NCBI GenBank assembly: GCA_030674155.1
Contig: CM060326.1
Coordinates: forward strand, 14,048,643-14,112,642
From: Stramonita haemastoma
Taxonomy: Eukaryota; Mollusca; Gastropoda; Neogastropoda; Muricidae
DNA length: 64,000 bases
Reading direction: 5' to 3'
The notes under the pieces were generated by a model that worked only from the letters and a program-made list of their open reading frames with translations, was not told where the DNA came from and did not search any database. Shown here piece after piece: positions 38,325 to 53,659 of the stretch (positions within the stretch are counted from its first letter, which is position 1; each line of letters begins with the position of its first letter). Position numbers and translations under genes: made by a program.

Positions 38325-38705
<381 letters not shown>

Positions 38706-39402
38706 ACACATACAAAAACAAAGCGTTGAATAAAGTGACAAAACAAGGCACAAGCAACATGACACATCAGTTTTTTTTTCCATCATCCTCCATGGTCACA
38801 GATACATGTTTCTCTGAGTCATACATAATACACAGAATGCCATATAAAAAAAAAGCATTGATGGTGCTTTTGTAAACTGGAGTACAGCAGCATACAAACA
38901 ACAACTAAAAAATTATATTCATTGTATGGCAGCTTACGACTGTTTATAGAAGGGTAGGTAAAAACATCCCCCAACATTTATCTCCCCCCCCCCCTTGAAA
39001 CGAAACAACCCATAAATTTAATTTAAAAAAAGGAAGAAAACAAAAATAAAACGAAGTAAGCATTAACAAAGAGACTGTATAACGATTCACATTCTGTCAC
39101 CTCATTGTGATTTTTTTGAAAGGTGTTATAAGGTTAATTCACGTTAAAGAAGAATATCACTTGCATGGACCAAAATAAAAAAAACAAACTCAAACAAACC
39201 AAAAAAATCTATACTCTTTGCACATAACAAGCATTACATAACAAAAATTCATTGTAGTGAATGACAACGCTCAGCTGTATAAGCCTTTAATCAAGAGTAT
39301 CAACAAAAATAATGACAATTGTAGCATGCAAGAATGTACACAAGCTTAATCATGGGTGCAACTTGATCTATATATATACTCAGCTTACACTTCCCCCTAT
39401 TT

Positions 39403-39492
39403 ATGCGCGCGCACACACACACACACACACACATACACGCGCGCGCACGCACGCACGCACACACGCACACACACACACATGCGCGCGCGCGT
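39403..39492. repeat. CA/CG alternating array
   Basis: Alternating purine-pyrimidine with GCGCGC blocks at both sides, a Z-DNA-prone composition. Confidence 0.93.
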
Positions 39493-39680
39493 CAGCATAT
39501 TTAGAAACGAACTTGCCACACTGCAAAACCTTGCATACATAATGTTTTCATAGATATAGCAATTGTGGGGTATGTCTTACATTAATCTGGGCGGAAAAAA
39601 TACAAGAGAGACGATCTTCTGACTTCATGTTTGTCATAGTCCCACCTACCACGCTCTTCTATTCGTGTTTACATAGCCCA

Positions 39681-39977
39681 GGGGATGGGATATATAGCTC
39701 AGAATACGCACTTTCCCCAAGCTAAGGCTAAGCAGCATTGAGCGGGTTACCTCCTGGATGGGGGACCATTAATTTTGCGCGCCTAGGCTTCAGCACAGTC
39801 CCTCCAGCTGTAAATGGGTACCTGCCCTCTACAGGGGCAGTCAGGAAAGGTGAAGCAGCCAGGGAGAAAGGAGATGGGCGCCGCCCTCAATATGCTGGCC
39901 CTTAGAAAAGCTGAGGTCTCTGACAACTCACTCCTCAACGATCGCACAGGTGATGGGAACACCTCTATCTTTACCTT
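39681..39977 (+). mobile_element. Family S5 SINE copy
   Basis: The copy is collinear with 15278-15570: a tRNA-like start (TATATAGCTCAGAATACGCA), a 5S-like block (GCTAAGCAGCATTGAGCG, CTGGATGGGGGACC), then the shared body and ACCTCTATCTTTACC end. It is more diverged. Confidence 0.7.
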
Positions 39978-40192
39978 AAATAGCCCCACTGAACACGACA
40001 ATCCTACCACCACGATTGTCACCATAATCAGTTTGAAAAAAAAAAAAACTGGCATGAACACTCGATTCAAGTTCAACCTCGGCTCAAGACGCATCATTCA
40101 ATGCCTCAAAAACTCAGCTCTATCCGCCTGAACCAGGATACACACAGAGTAAAATGACATAGCATCTCAACTCTTCTGCGCCTCCAAAGCCA

Positions 40193-40756
40193 GTGAAACC
40201 AGACAGGGTGTGTGCTGAGGGCGCCAGCTCTTCTGCATGGTTTACCATCTCAGATCATAAAACAAGCGAAAAACAAAAGTTACTGAAATACATAAGAAAA
40301 GCTATGCTAGGCATAATACTGCAGAAGGGACTATCCAGCGCCCATCCCAGGCTGACAAAGAACACGCAACGCATCTTGAGTGAAAACAAAGCTACCCTGA
40401 CAGGCAGGAAAATGAACAGAGTAAGGCAAAAAAAAAAAAAAGTAAGAAAGTTTGAGACGACAGAAAGAGATAAAGAAAACAACAAAAAACTGAAAAAGAG
40501 AGTGATGAGGGGACAAACAAAGAGAAAATCCCAGCACAGCATTTTGCAGAAGGCAGGAGTACTTTTTCTGCTGAAAGAAGAGCCTGTGGCTATTCCTACA
40601 GAGGTAGAGAGAGAGAGGCTTCAGGAAAATTGTCGTCACAGAACTTTTCGTTTTGTCAAGGGCATTGTCGGAACAAAAAAACAACGGCATACATCAATTT
40701 TCAAGCTACAGGAACAGAAATGTAACATACCAGTATCTGTAAACCAGCTTAGCTGA
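40193..40756 (+). CDS. Hypothetical open frame, 187 codons
   Basis: This is the longest intergenic frame not made of simple repeats. The product is very Lys/Arg-rich (KKLKKRVMRGQTKRKSQHSI), partly because of an A13 run. It has no recognisable domain, signal peptide or membrane segment. It starts ~215 bp after a family S5 SINE. It could be chance or decayed element sequence, and I would not call it a gene without transcript support. Confidence 0.12.
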   Translation: MKPDRVCAEGASSSAWFTISDHKTSEKQKLLKYIRKAMLGIILQKGLSSAHPRLTKNTQRILSENKATLTGRKMNRVRQKKKKVRKFETTERDKENNKKLKKRVMRGQTKRKSQHSILQKAGVLFLLKEEPVAIPTEVERERLQENCRHRTFRFVKGIVGTKKQRHTSIFKLQEQKCNIPVSVNQLS

Positions 40757-41132
40757 TGTAACAGAGCATATAATACCCACAAAACAAAGTCTGGCAAAGA
40801 AAGGCGTTTTGCACAAAAAAAACACCCCGAGGCTTTAAAAGAATCTGGTCGTCTTTCATCAACAGGTAGCCAGTACAAAGTAGGAAAGAGTTGAAACATG
40901 TGCTGCTTACTTAGGGACACAAGATCACTTGCTAATATTATTAATTACTCTGAATAGCTTGAAGGTCCCGGCAGTAGTATATGAGCCACTGGCAGGAAAG
41001 CAAAGGCAGTCATGACATATCATCGAACCTTGAAAGCACACACAGATAAAGAGTCTAGGTAGTACTTTGAGACAAAAAGGTGGCCAATACAGCTGACCTG
41101 TCTGAGTCCTAGATTTATTCAATTATTGTTTT

Positions 41133-41350
41133 TTTAAAATTTTATTTTGAAGACAATTGAATAAGCCCTCATGTGCTTTTTTACATCCAGTCCCAGTGTG
41201 TATGCAGTTATGTAAATTTTGTCATCTCTTCTCATAGACACAGATTGTCCTACTCTTTCAGAAAAAGAGGAACAGGTTTTAACGTGTGCGCAAGGTGTTT
41301 TGCGTGTGTTTTGCACACAGGACCTCGGTTTACAGTCTCACGTGAAGGAT
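41133..41350 (-). mobile_element. Family A SINE, head-truncated copy
   Basis: GAAGACAATTGAATAAGCCC, CAGTCCCAGTGTGTATGCAG, GAACAGGTTTTAACGTGTGC and CCTCGGTTTACAGTCTCACG follow the family order. Confidence 0.72.
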
Positions 41351-41387
41351 GACAACACATGTCCAGATGTGAGAGACGTTGTTGAAA

Positions 41388-41502
41388 GGAAAAGTTTTGA
41401 ATAAGAAAACTTTTCCAAGTTGGTGAGTTAGGGTCGAAACTAAAGGAAAAGTTTTGAATCAAGAAATCTTTGCCAAGTTGGTGAGTTAGGGTCGAAACTA
41501 GA
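41388..41502. repeat. Tandem duplication, ~57-bp unit, 2 copies
   Basis: AGGAAAAGTTTTGAAT, then CCAAGTTGGTGAGTTAGGGT and CGAAACT, occur twice in direct order with few differences. Confidence 0.85.
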
Positions 41503-42309
41503 TTGTCGCTCTGATTCAAGTTTATTACTGCCGAATGAGATGGGACACCTTGCTTTTGTAAGAGGACTAAAACCATTTCTTTGGTTTCAAACCTTCAGCC
41601 GGAGCTAGTTTCAAAGTGTCTAAGAGCAGACCTCAGCAACACACTCTTCTACATAATCTTCCCCACATCATGCAGATGTTCAGGATTTGGACATACCCCC
41701 GAAACAAAGCTTGGATTTGGACACGGAAAAATAATGGTACAGGTGGACCAAAGCACGAGTTGGTACAGATAAAACAGGTTATCAATCTGACGACCTTCTG
41801 CCCCACCTCCTGCTCATCCTCCTCTCCGTCTCTCACTCTCACACAACACACAACACCCCACACTTGCAATTCTACCCCGCCCCCCCCCAAAAAAAAAAAA
41901 CACCTCCCCAAAATAAACACCCCACCCCACCCCTACATCATTTGCTTGTACATTGTCTTCATAGCTGCTGCATTGCTTTGCTTTGCTCCCATTGTAGTTA
42001 AAAAGCTATACATTGGCAAAAGATCATAAAAATCAACTTGGTTTTTTGTTGTTGTTAATGTAAACAGGCAATAAAAGTTGTCTAAACCAAGCGGAAGGAT
42101 CATTCAAGAATAAAAAAAAAGTTCTTAGTAGTTTGCTACATATTGGGCAAGAGTCACAATGTCACCTGTAAACGTTGTAAGTATTGATAACAACCAGACA
42201 AAATAATAATATTCTGTGTAGAAATAAACCTTTTCACACAATAAAGCAACAGGAGAAAAAAAAACCTGGATTATAGGCATGTTAATAATGAAAGGCATGT
42301 TTATAAAGT

Positions 42310-42338
42310 ACACACACACACACACACGCACACACGCA

Positions 42339-42424
<86 letters not shown>
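42310..42424. repeat. CA / CGCA array
   Basis: CA with (GCAC)n in the centre-left. Confidence 0.95.
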
Positions 42425-42489
42425 ACCTGCCAGATTATTTCAAATTTCTTAATGTTTCTTTACTCTACGTGGCCAAAAGAACTATGGTG

Positions 42490-42735
42490 CCTATGGTGGG
42501 TCTCGTCTCTGTTTCTTGTTTGCCAAATCTATTCGTTTCCTTCGAGAGACACTTTCCCCTGACAGAATTTGCCAGGACAACTCTTTTGATGCCGTGTTTT
42601 TTGTTGTTGTTTGTTTATTTTTAATGCAGTACATGTGTGACGCACACAGGACCTTATTTGTTTTTGGTCTCACCCAAAAGACTAGCACCCAGACCACCAC
42701 TCAAGGTCTAATGGATGGAGGGAAAAGTTCTTCTC
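42490..42735 (-). mobile_element. Family B repeat, middle part
   Basis: GACAGAATTTGCCAGGACAA, GTGACGCACACAGGACC and AGACCACCACTCAAGGTCTA are in the order expected for the family B body. Head and tail are missing. Confidence 0.55.
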
Positions 42736-42928
42736 AGTGGTGACGACACAGTCCTCGTATGTTCCAACCTCCTGAAGTTGGGGGTTGGAGTGACGTCACC
42801 GGAGATTAAGGTAGGTCTACAGAACAGCTGTTTTTCAGGGCACGGAAATGAAAAAAAAAAGACTGACCACGACCCCGGCAAAAACTAAGAGGTCATGTAT
42901 GTCGTCAGCTTCTTCATAGGAACAGGGC

Positions 42929-42929
<1 letters not shown>

Positions 42930-42976
<47 letters not shown>

Positions 42977-43088
42977 TGTGTGTGTGTGTGTGTGTGCGCG
43001 CGACCCCGGCAAAACTATAGAGTCATGTTTGTCAGCATCTTCAGTGAACAGGGCGGTGTGTGTGTGTTGTGTGTGTGTGGTGTGTGTG

Positions 43089-43123
<35 letters not shown>

Positions 43124-43176
43124 CACGTGTGCATGTGTGGTGTGTGGGCGTGTGTGCATGTGTGTGTGTGTGTGGT

Positions 43177-43230
<54 letters not shown>

Positions 43231-43242
43231 GTGTGTGTGTGT
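42930..43242. repeat. TG compound array, duplicated with single-copy segment
   Basis: TG arrays at 42930-43002 and 43054-43242. GACCCCGGCAAAA-CTA, GTCATGT and GTCAGC-TCTTCA, then ACAGGGCGGTG, occur both before the first array (42870-42930) and between the arrays (43003-43056). So the array and its flank were duplicated together. Confidence 0.9.
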
Positions 43243-43562
43243 TATTTCTCCAGTTAAAAAAGAAAGTGGACATTGCTTACGACTGACATCAGACCTCACT
43301 CGTTTTCAGGAGGATTGAACATACTCCCCTCAGGATTTATGGCTCACTCAAGGGCCAAAACTCATCAATCAAGTCTTTTTGCAGAATCATGGCAGCAACT
43401 CCCTCCACCCCCCCCCCCCCCCCCTCCTTCCTACATTTTTTTCAGAGTGGTGTCGCCATAATTATTTAGAAAAAAAAATCCTTACTCATTGTTTTCGTGG
43501 TGGCAGTATACTACTGCTACTTCTACTTCCATGTAAAGTCTGTTTACATCTAAGGGAGGAGG

Positions 43563-43735
<173 letters not shown>

Positions 43736-43925
43736 AAAGAAATTACAATCCAACTTTATGGTCATGAAAAAGGACCATGGCTTATCTACGTTTACTTTTG
43801 TCTATATGCAACACTTTTGTTGCCCAATGCCCAATTTTTTGTTCCATCTACTATCCCTTCTTCTTTTTTTTTTTTTTTAACAGACTCATGCATTTTTGTT
43901 GTTGTTTATCTGATTTGTTTGTCAC

Positions 43926-44289
43926 TAGGCCATTGTGTGCCGGTAGGAGCGGATGACAAGATTATTACCAAAAAAACCCAGCATACACACAGGTGTCGTG
44001 TTTAGACACCATCCCTGAGAAAAAAAATCAGAGAGTTGGAGTCCCCAGGGCGGTTCGGAGCTGTGTATGGCAACGTTCTGACGGTTCCTGCGACGGTACT
44101 GGAACCATTCGTATCGGCAACTGCCTTTCCAATGGACCATTCAAGTGGCGTGAAGAGGGGGTGTCTGCTGCATGGTTAATAGCTTGCCATCCATACTTAC
44201 TTACCCAGGCTTTGGCTCTAAAGACTAAAGCGCAACTCCATAGCCTTCCGAGACCGATGGTTGCCTACTACCGTTTTGCCATCCCCTAC

Positions 44290-44290
<1 letters not shown>
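43926..44290 (+). mobile_element. Family A fragment joined to a family F repeat
   Basis: The first ~65 bp are family A (GGCCATTGTGTGCCGGTAGG). From about 43994 the sequence changes to TGTCGTGTTTAGACACCATC and a unit ending CTCCATAGCCTTCCGAGACC. Pieces of that unit recur at 37594-37630 (opposite strand) and 60990-61090. It looks like nested or chimeric dispersed repeats. No protein is recognised. Confidence 0.5.
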
Positions 44291-46135
<1,845 letters not shown>

Positions 46136-46400
46136 GAATGATATTTAGACATACTTCAGATCCAACTGCAAATTTCTCAAGCTTAAAAAGGGCCCGAGTC
46201 AAACACCCCCCCCCCCACTCCCCCCCCTCCCCAGCCAATCAACAGCTCATGTTGTAGAAGAATAAACAGCCATAAAGAAGTCACACAGGCCATAGACTCT
46301 CCTCCCCCCCCCCGTCCCACAGCAAACCAGATTTACGATGCTGTGCTCGACCACATTTACATTTTCTGTGCTATCTTAACATTGATAGGCATCGTTCTTG

Positions 46401-46500
46401 NNNNNNNNNNNNNNNNNNNNNNNNNNNNNNNNNNNNNNNNNNNNNNNNNNNNNNNNNNNNNNNNNNNNNNNNNNNNNNNNNNNNNNNNNNNNNNNNNNNN
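46401..46500. other. Assembly gap (100 N)
   Basis: Exactly 100 N, a conventional placeholder for a gap of unknown size. The right edge is the first unit of a minisatellite. Confidence 0.99.
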
Positions 46501-46659
46501 GGTGTGCATAGGCATGTTAACTGACCACCAGTGACGTCAGGTGTGCACGTCATGTTAAGGGACCACCAATGATGGCAGGTGTGCACCGTCATGCTAACTG
46601 ACCACCAATGACGTCAGGTGTGCAACGTCATGTTAAGGGACCACCACCAATGATGTCAG
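46501..46659. repeat. Minisatellite with CRE octamers, ~39-bp unit, 4 copies
   Basis: The units start GGTGTGCA at 46501, 46540, 46578 and 46617. Units 1 and 3 end in a perfect TGACGTCA (46532-46539, 46609-46616). Units 2 and 4 have variants there (TGATGGCA, TGATGTCA). GACCACCA is common to all. Confidence 0.9.
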
Positions 46660-46719
46660 TTGTGAATGCTGTCTCTGTTAAAGGGCTGACCAATCTTGCT
46701 GACCACTCCTCTCCTGGCA

Positions 46720-46757
<38 letters not shown>

Positions 46758-46885
46758 CACAACCAACCACACACACACACACACACACACGACACACACA
46801 CTACCACACACACTACCACACACACACACAACACAACACAACACAACACAAACAACAAACACAACAACACACACACACACACTCA
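46720..46885. repeat. CA array with AACAC variants
   Basis: CA, CACTAC and AACAC units, next to the CRE minisatellite. Confidence 0.93.
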
Positions 46886-47436
46886 GGGGCAGGGAAGCAT
46901 CAGACTCATACTGTTGTATAGCTGGTAAAGATGCAAGACACTCCTCTACACTTCCTGACACTGGTTGATAGAAAAAAAGGCCCTTCGCCAGCATCATCCT
47001 ACAGTACCCACAGTTACAAGCTGGGATGTCTATGACCAACAAAAAAATGCATCTAAAAAAAACCAAGCAATGGAATCAAATAAAAGCAAGGAAAAAAGAA
47101 AATTGAACAGAAAAAAAATCAATCCAGCACATGTCACCAGCTGAAAATTTGAAGGAGAGTCATTCATTTGTTTTCAGCGATTAATTATTATTATTTTTTT
47201 TTACAAATTAATTTATAAAAGAGGGTGGAGAGGAGTGGAGGAATGAAGGGAAGAAGAGAGAGAGAGAAAAAAAAGGAGCAGTACAGGGCACGTCCCTTCG
47301 CGCGTATACAGCGACAAAGACCGACAGGGGTTTTGGGCAGTGATCTTTCGGAGGAAAAAGAAAGGGGGGGGGAGAGACAATGACAATGACAGATGACAAA
47401 TGGTTGACAATGGTTGTCATTGTCATTGTCAGAGGG

Positions 47437-47705
<269 letters not shown>

Positions 47706-48821
47706 AACCTAAATCACATGTACTCCCCCCACCAAAAAAAAGGGAGAAGAATGAGGGGGGGGGGGTGGGGAGGGAGGATCTTTCGTAAAAGCTCATGAAG
47801 AGAACAGCAGAAACTGACGATGCTGATTATAAACAAGTGTTGATCACCCCCCTCCCCCCCCCCCCTCCTCTGCCCTCGCAAACAAATGATCACACCAAGA
47901 AACCCAAACCAAGGTGAAACTGTACACTGCTAAAAGCTGAAAGCGATCGATTGGTTCTGATTTACCTCAGTCTTCTTATAATCAAGGACAATGGCCATTG
48001 CTGATGCTAAGGCAAAAAAAAAAAAAAAAAGGAGGAAAAAAAAAAGACCTGTAGCCTCTCACAGCCAGTTAGGAATCAAGGGCGCTGAACCAGCCATAGT
48101 ATAGCTGGGATTATTTCAAGGAGGAAAGCAACAGTACTCTTTTTTTTTTTAATTTTTTAACCTGCTATGTTTTAAGCGTCAAAGTTTAATCCCCCTGAAG
48201 TTGCGTGAGTGTGACGTCACTTCTGATACACATTCCCCTACCACCACTTACTTACTCCCTGTCCACGGGGAAAAAAAAAAAAGGTTCACTACATAACTGC
48301 TCCGGTAAAATAATTCAGTTGATCCTGCCATGTAAATGTTCATCAGTGGAAGTAAAACGTGTGGTTTTTGATTTCAGGTAAAAGAAACCTCAACGGTTAG
48401 TTATTATTACATGTTACGTCACACTGACCCAACGTGAAGAAGATTGAACATATATTGGCAGAATAGTCAGATCAAATATCAGCCATTCATGGGATACTGC
48501 ACAGAATGTATATTTTGTAAACTGTCTTTAGTATAAGCCAAAAACTGAAAAGGAAAATACGTTAGATTTTCAAGCAGTTGTTGATAAACAAAACAGACAC
48601 AAAAGACATACTGATCAGGAAGGGGGGGGGGGGGGGGGGGGGAGGGGAGCATCTGAAAGGACCCATCTTTCCAACTTTTATTCCCTATCTTGCATGTTTT
48701 AAAGGTCGAAGTTGTAATAAATCACAGTGAGCAAACCTGGGGCTACTTTTATAAATTTGATGCGACTCGGTCAGTCATTAGAAGATTGCTGCTAAGGAGC
48801 CGAAAGGACAGTGACACAGTT

Positions 48822-48833
48822 CTCTCTCTCTCT

Positions 48834-48900
<67 letters not shown>
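48822..48900. repeat. CT microsatellite
   Basis: A CT run of about 75 nt. Confidence 0.95.
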
Positions 48901-48903
<3 letters not shown>

Positions 48904-49627
48904 TATGCCAGCGTTTAACGATCAGGTTTCAGCGCCTTCATAAGGTTTAAAACAAACGAAAAAAAAAACCCCAACCCCCCCCCCCCCCCCAACAACAACT
49001 GGAGACACTAAACCGGAATGAGAATATCATTAAGACATGACCAGTAGAAAAGTGTCACCAAGCTACATCACATTTTAAATACATTTCTGTTCAAATCAGT
49101 TCCATTTGCATCAAACATGTTGGCTTTTTATTATTTTTTTTTGCCACCGTTACAGAAAGCTGACAAAACTGTTCACGTGAGTCAGGATCCAAAACAAAAC
49201 CCCTTCATACATAACAAGCAAAACAAAATTACTAGATTCAATAACAGGGTACCTAGAGATCTTCAAAACCTCTTCTTACTCTTCAATTTGTACCCCCCAC
49301 CCCCACCCATAAGTCCAACACACAGAAAAGACAGCTGACGTGTATTTGTAAATAATTGAACAAGCAAAAACAACAAAATGCCCCCCCCCCAAAAAAAAAA
49401 AATCAACAACAAAAAAGCCAACAACCTCTAAATAAAATCAGAATTAAAAAGATGGTGCCAGACCCGTTTTTTTTTTTAACCTCTCTTGACACGTCAAAAA
49501 ACAAGCAAAAAAATAGTTTCAAAAGTTCTTTTGTGGGAGACTCGCAAAATGGAACACAATAAAAAATCCATGTGGATACCATCAGTGGGCTACAGAACTC
49601 ATGAAACGAATATCATGCTATCATATC

Positions 49628-49682
49628 TCTCACACACACACACACACGTACACACACACACACACACACACACATACACACA

Positions 49683-49755
<73 letters not shown>

Positions 49756-49781
49756 ACACACACACACACACACACACACAC

Positions 49782-49818
<37 letters not shown>
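49628..49818. repeat. CA microsatellite, ~190 nt
   Basis: A CA run with CGTACA interruptions. Confidence 0.95.
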
Positions 49819-49823
<5 letters not shown>

Positions 49824-52514
49824 GAGTACAAAATGCACCGATGACAGTTAAAAAAACAAACAACCCCAAAAATCAAGGTAGTCTTTCAAGGTCTAAATGA
49901 ATCATACCAACCAACCAAGCAACTAACTAAAACTGAGTTTTCTAGACACCTAAGGTCTGGTGGTGTGCCGAAAAGGCCAGTTCCCATGCATGGTAAAAAA
50001 AAAAAAAAGGAGTAACGTATGCAAACAGCAATATGTTGGAGTGACTGGTAAGCAAAACCAATGAAAAGTATAAAAAATAAAAGTGCACACCATGAAATGT
50101 ATAACCCCATCACGAAAAAAAGAACAAAAAATACCCCCACCCCCCCCCCCCTCCCCCAAATCAATGGTCAGTTTTCTTCATTTGTCTGCTTCCTAGGATT
50201 CTTGTTACCAAGCATTGAGTGCGCTTCTTATCCCAACCCACCCTTTCTGTTTAAAATTGATAAAACAGAATACCACAAAAAGAGACCCCCACATGCGATC
50301 TTAAGTGAAAGAGGCACAGTAATTTGATCATTCAACATAACCCTGGTCTTCTTCATTCAGTATAATGACAATCTTGAAAAACAGAATTACGAAAAAAAAC
50401 ACCCAAACAAAATACGTATACTTTTGTATCGGTGCAGTCATTCTATGGGAGGGCAAAATAAATGTATGCTTGAGTCAGTACATCATACACAGTGATCTGA
50501 TGTGGAAACAATATTTTGGCAAAAAAACGGTAGACTCAAATTAGACCCCCCCCCCCCCCAAATGACATTGAGAAATGGGTGACCCCCAAAAGCGAAGAAG
50601 TCATAAGCAATCATAACTTGACTAGATAAGCAGTCAGTCAAAAGAGTAGGCAAATAACAAGCTAATGACAAAATGTTTTATTCGAAAGTAGGTTTGGCGA
50701 CGTAAGCCCCTTGTGTCTTCAAAGATGGAAACGAATAAGCAGCTCATTAAATTCCATGCTTTCAGATTCTCCTTCCGGTTCATAACTCGATCAATAGAAT
50801 TGTATAGCAGCACACATACCACAATACCCCAATGACATTTATAGCAAACACGCCAGAATTCATTTGTCGTGTTTTAGGTGTTTTAGCGCATCATTCAAAA
50901 AACAAACGGAGTTAGTTCACCTCAAAATCAATTGTAAGGGACGCACCATTTTGTGATGAAGGTATAGAAAATCCCAAACCCTCTTTGCTCGTGTTGTATG
51001 TTTTGATTACATTTATAGGTAAAAAAAGAAAAGAAACAACTTTGTTAAAAGGCACAGGACATGTGACAACTCTCAAGACAGTTTTACCTTTGCAGAAACA
51101 CTGTGTGTTAAAAAACAAACAAAAAAAGACCCCCCCCCTCAACCTGCCTCTTTTCATTGTATTTGGCATGAACAATCGCAGAAAAAGTGCAGACAATAGT
51201 AGCATAATTTGGGGCTTCAGTATGGTGTATTGTTTTTCTCTTGGCTTAAGGTCGAAGACAGTGGCTCATGATCACCTGTACAAAAAAACTAAGCGTTAAA
51301 TGAAAAGGCTGGTCTATATAATACTCCAAGAAAAAGCCACAACACACTAAAACATTCCCTAAATCTAACAGCAAAACAAACTTAAAACAGCAAAAAATAC
51401 CAAACCTAAAATTGAACCAGCACGCACGCACACACAAACACACACGCACGTGCAGACATAGAGTTTAGGCAATGCCTGGTAGAGGAAGCGTGCGGATGTT
51501 TACAGTCTCAGGTCAACCTACTTGTACACTTGAAAAGTGACCCCCTGTCGAGTATACATGCGGGTTTTTGTTTTAAAATAGCTTCCAACCCCCCCCCCCC
51601 CCTTCTTTCTCTCCTTTCAGCTCCCTTAAGAGGCGTTGGGGCACTGCACCGAACCTCTCAGACTGTGTCGTCGTTGAACCTGGTGGAGTCCATCCCTCTC
51701 CAGGATGCATGCTGAGCATGCTTATGCTTCTGTAACCCACCAAATGCTGGCTGGGCTGATTTACAAGATCTTTAGCGCGAGGTCTGATGTTCTGTGTATG
51801 TATATACATACACACGATAGGAATGAAGGTACGCACTGGCAGGGCTGCACTTTACATTAACTCACGTTTTGGCTACACATGTTTTAGAGATACAGTTTGT
51901 AGTCAAATAAGGTGGGTTGATGTAGTGAGACATTCATTACGACAAACAGATGACTTCGACTTTAGACAGATCAAGATGAAATGATAAATTATTAGTTATG
52001 GCAAAAACATGGGTGGCGGGATTAAAAACATTTTAAAAAAAGAAAAGATAAAAGCAGCAAACTAACCTTTGTGTGAAAATAGTCTTTTCTGTGCACGCGT
52101 GATCTGGATTTTAAATGCCGTAAAATGAAAAACTGATTTAAAGCTGATGAAATGTTGTCAATTAAAAAGAAAAGAAAACATAAACAAACAGTACTCTTTC
52201 TGGCTTTGCAACATTTAATTAAAAACGTTCAAAACATAGTATTACTTTACACCACTGATTCAACTCTCTACATCCAAAGATTTATTTAACCTCCTCTGAC
52301 ACCACTTGAAATGAATGCTTTTCCAGAATGAGTCATGACACACAGGCGACATGGTTATCCTTTCACACCAGTGTTACATTTGTTACGAAATAGGGGGGGG
52401 GGGGGGGGGAGAATGATTCCTTGCTCCTGTTTTAAAAAAAAGGTTTTATCAGTCATAATTGTAGAGTTCTATGCCAGTTTCTGAGAATATGAACAAAGAC
52501 TACTTAGGTCGTCA

Positions 52515-52515
52515 G

Positions 52516-52583
<68 letters not shown>
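52515..52583. repeat. CT microsatellite
   Basis: A CT run with one TTCT break. Confidence 0.95.
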
Positions 52584-52587
<4 letters not shown>

Positions 52588-52937
52588 CATTCTATATAAC
52601 AGAACAGGGTAAACATAAACACTGGATGCAAGAGGTTATAAAAAATATATCAAGTGAATTATCACAAGCAGAAAAGATAACTCAGTCGATTTTTAATGAC
52701 CTACTGAATAGGCAGTAAGCTGGCTAGCTGTGTAATTGGACGACGATTATCAGAGCGATTTTTAACGGTACCTTCTCCTTATTAATATCATCATCATGAC
52801 TATCGTCATCCTTTTAACTAATACTACTATCACGGTTGATAATTTTTCGTTATTCACATCAGTGTTTCAAGATTAATTAAAGAACTAACAAGGAAAAGAA
52901 GTGACGACTGGTGGCAGACCGCTTCATGTGTCTCATG

Positions 52938-53030
52938 AGTCAGATAGTTGCAATCTGAGTTCGAGTCAATAGTTGCTATCTTTGTTGAGTCAGTTGTTGC
53001 TATCTTTGTTGAGTAAATAGTTGCTGACTG
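52938..53030. repeat. Tandem repeat, 24-bp unit, 4 copies
   Basis: The unit is GAGTCAATAGTTGCTATCTT followed by TGTT. The outer copies are diverged. Confidence 0.8.
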
Positions 53031-53659
53031 AACATACTGACGTCGAAGAAGAAAAAGAAAAAAAAAAGAAGAAACTTTTCTGGTGGGTTGGGCAGGGAGA
53101 TATTCCAATGCTCCTAGATGGGCTACAAAGCAAATGAACTCGTGTTGTTGTTGTGTTCAGTTTAGAGTCTGTTCAGGCTTAGGGATAGTAGTAGACTTTC
53201 AATAAAAGTAAAACAAAAAATAAAGTTGAAAAGAATATGGAATAAAACAAACAGATACAACAAAAATTCAACATGACCGAAATGATAAAGAATAACCACA
53301 AAAATAGACACACGTTAAAACGAAACAAAAAATATTACCATAAAACATTTATACTGTAGACCTTGAAATACTCCTTGCAACGACAGTAAATTTTCTAACA
53401 GCTACCACAGTTTCTGCCAGATCTCAAAACCAGATTCGTTACAACAGTGTTTCAAGCTGGACATCCAAAAAGACCACTCAGTTCAATTCAACCGAAAAGA
53501 ACGTTTCATTAAGACGGTGATTCAGAACATGGCACACTTTGTGAATATTATTTCGTCTTTCAGGAGTTTAAAACACAATATATCAATGATATTTGAAATG
53601 CTGTCTTTAGAATAAGGCTATTGTTTCACGTTACACGATTTTGCCACATAATGAAAGGA

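Larger units (their letters stand above)
47706..52510. other. Intergenic DNA, no gene seen
   Basis: Single-copy-looking AT-rich DNA interrupted by CT (48822) and CA (49628) arrays and several poly(C)/poly(G) runs (48621, 50548, 52390). Confidence 0.5.
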
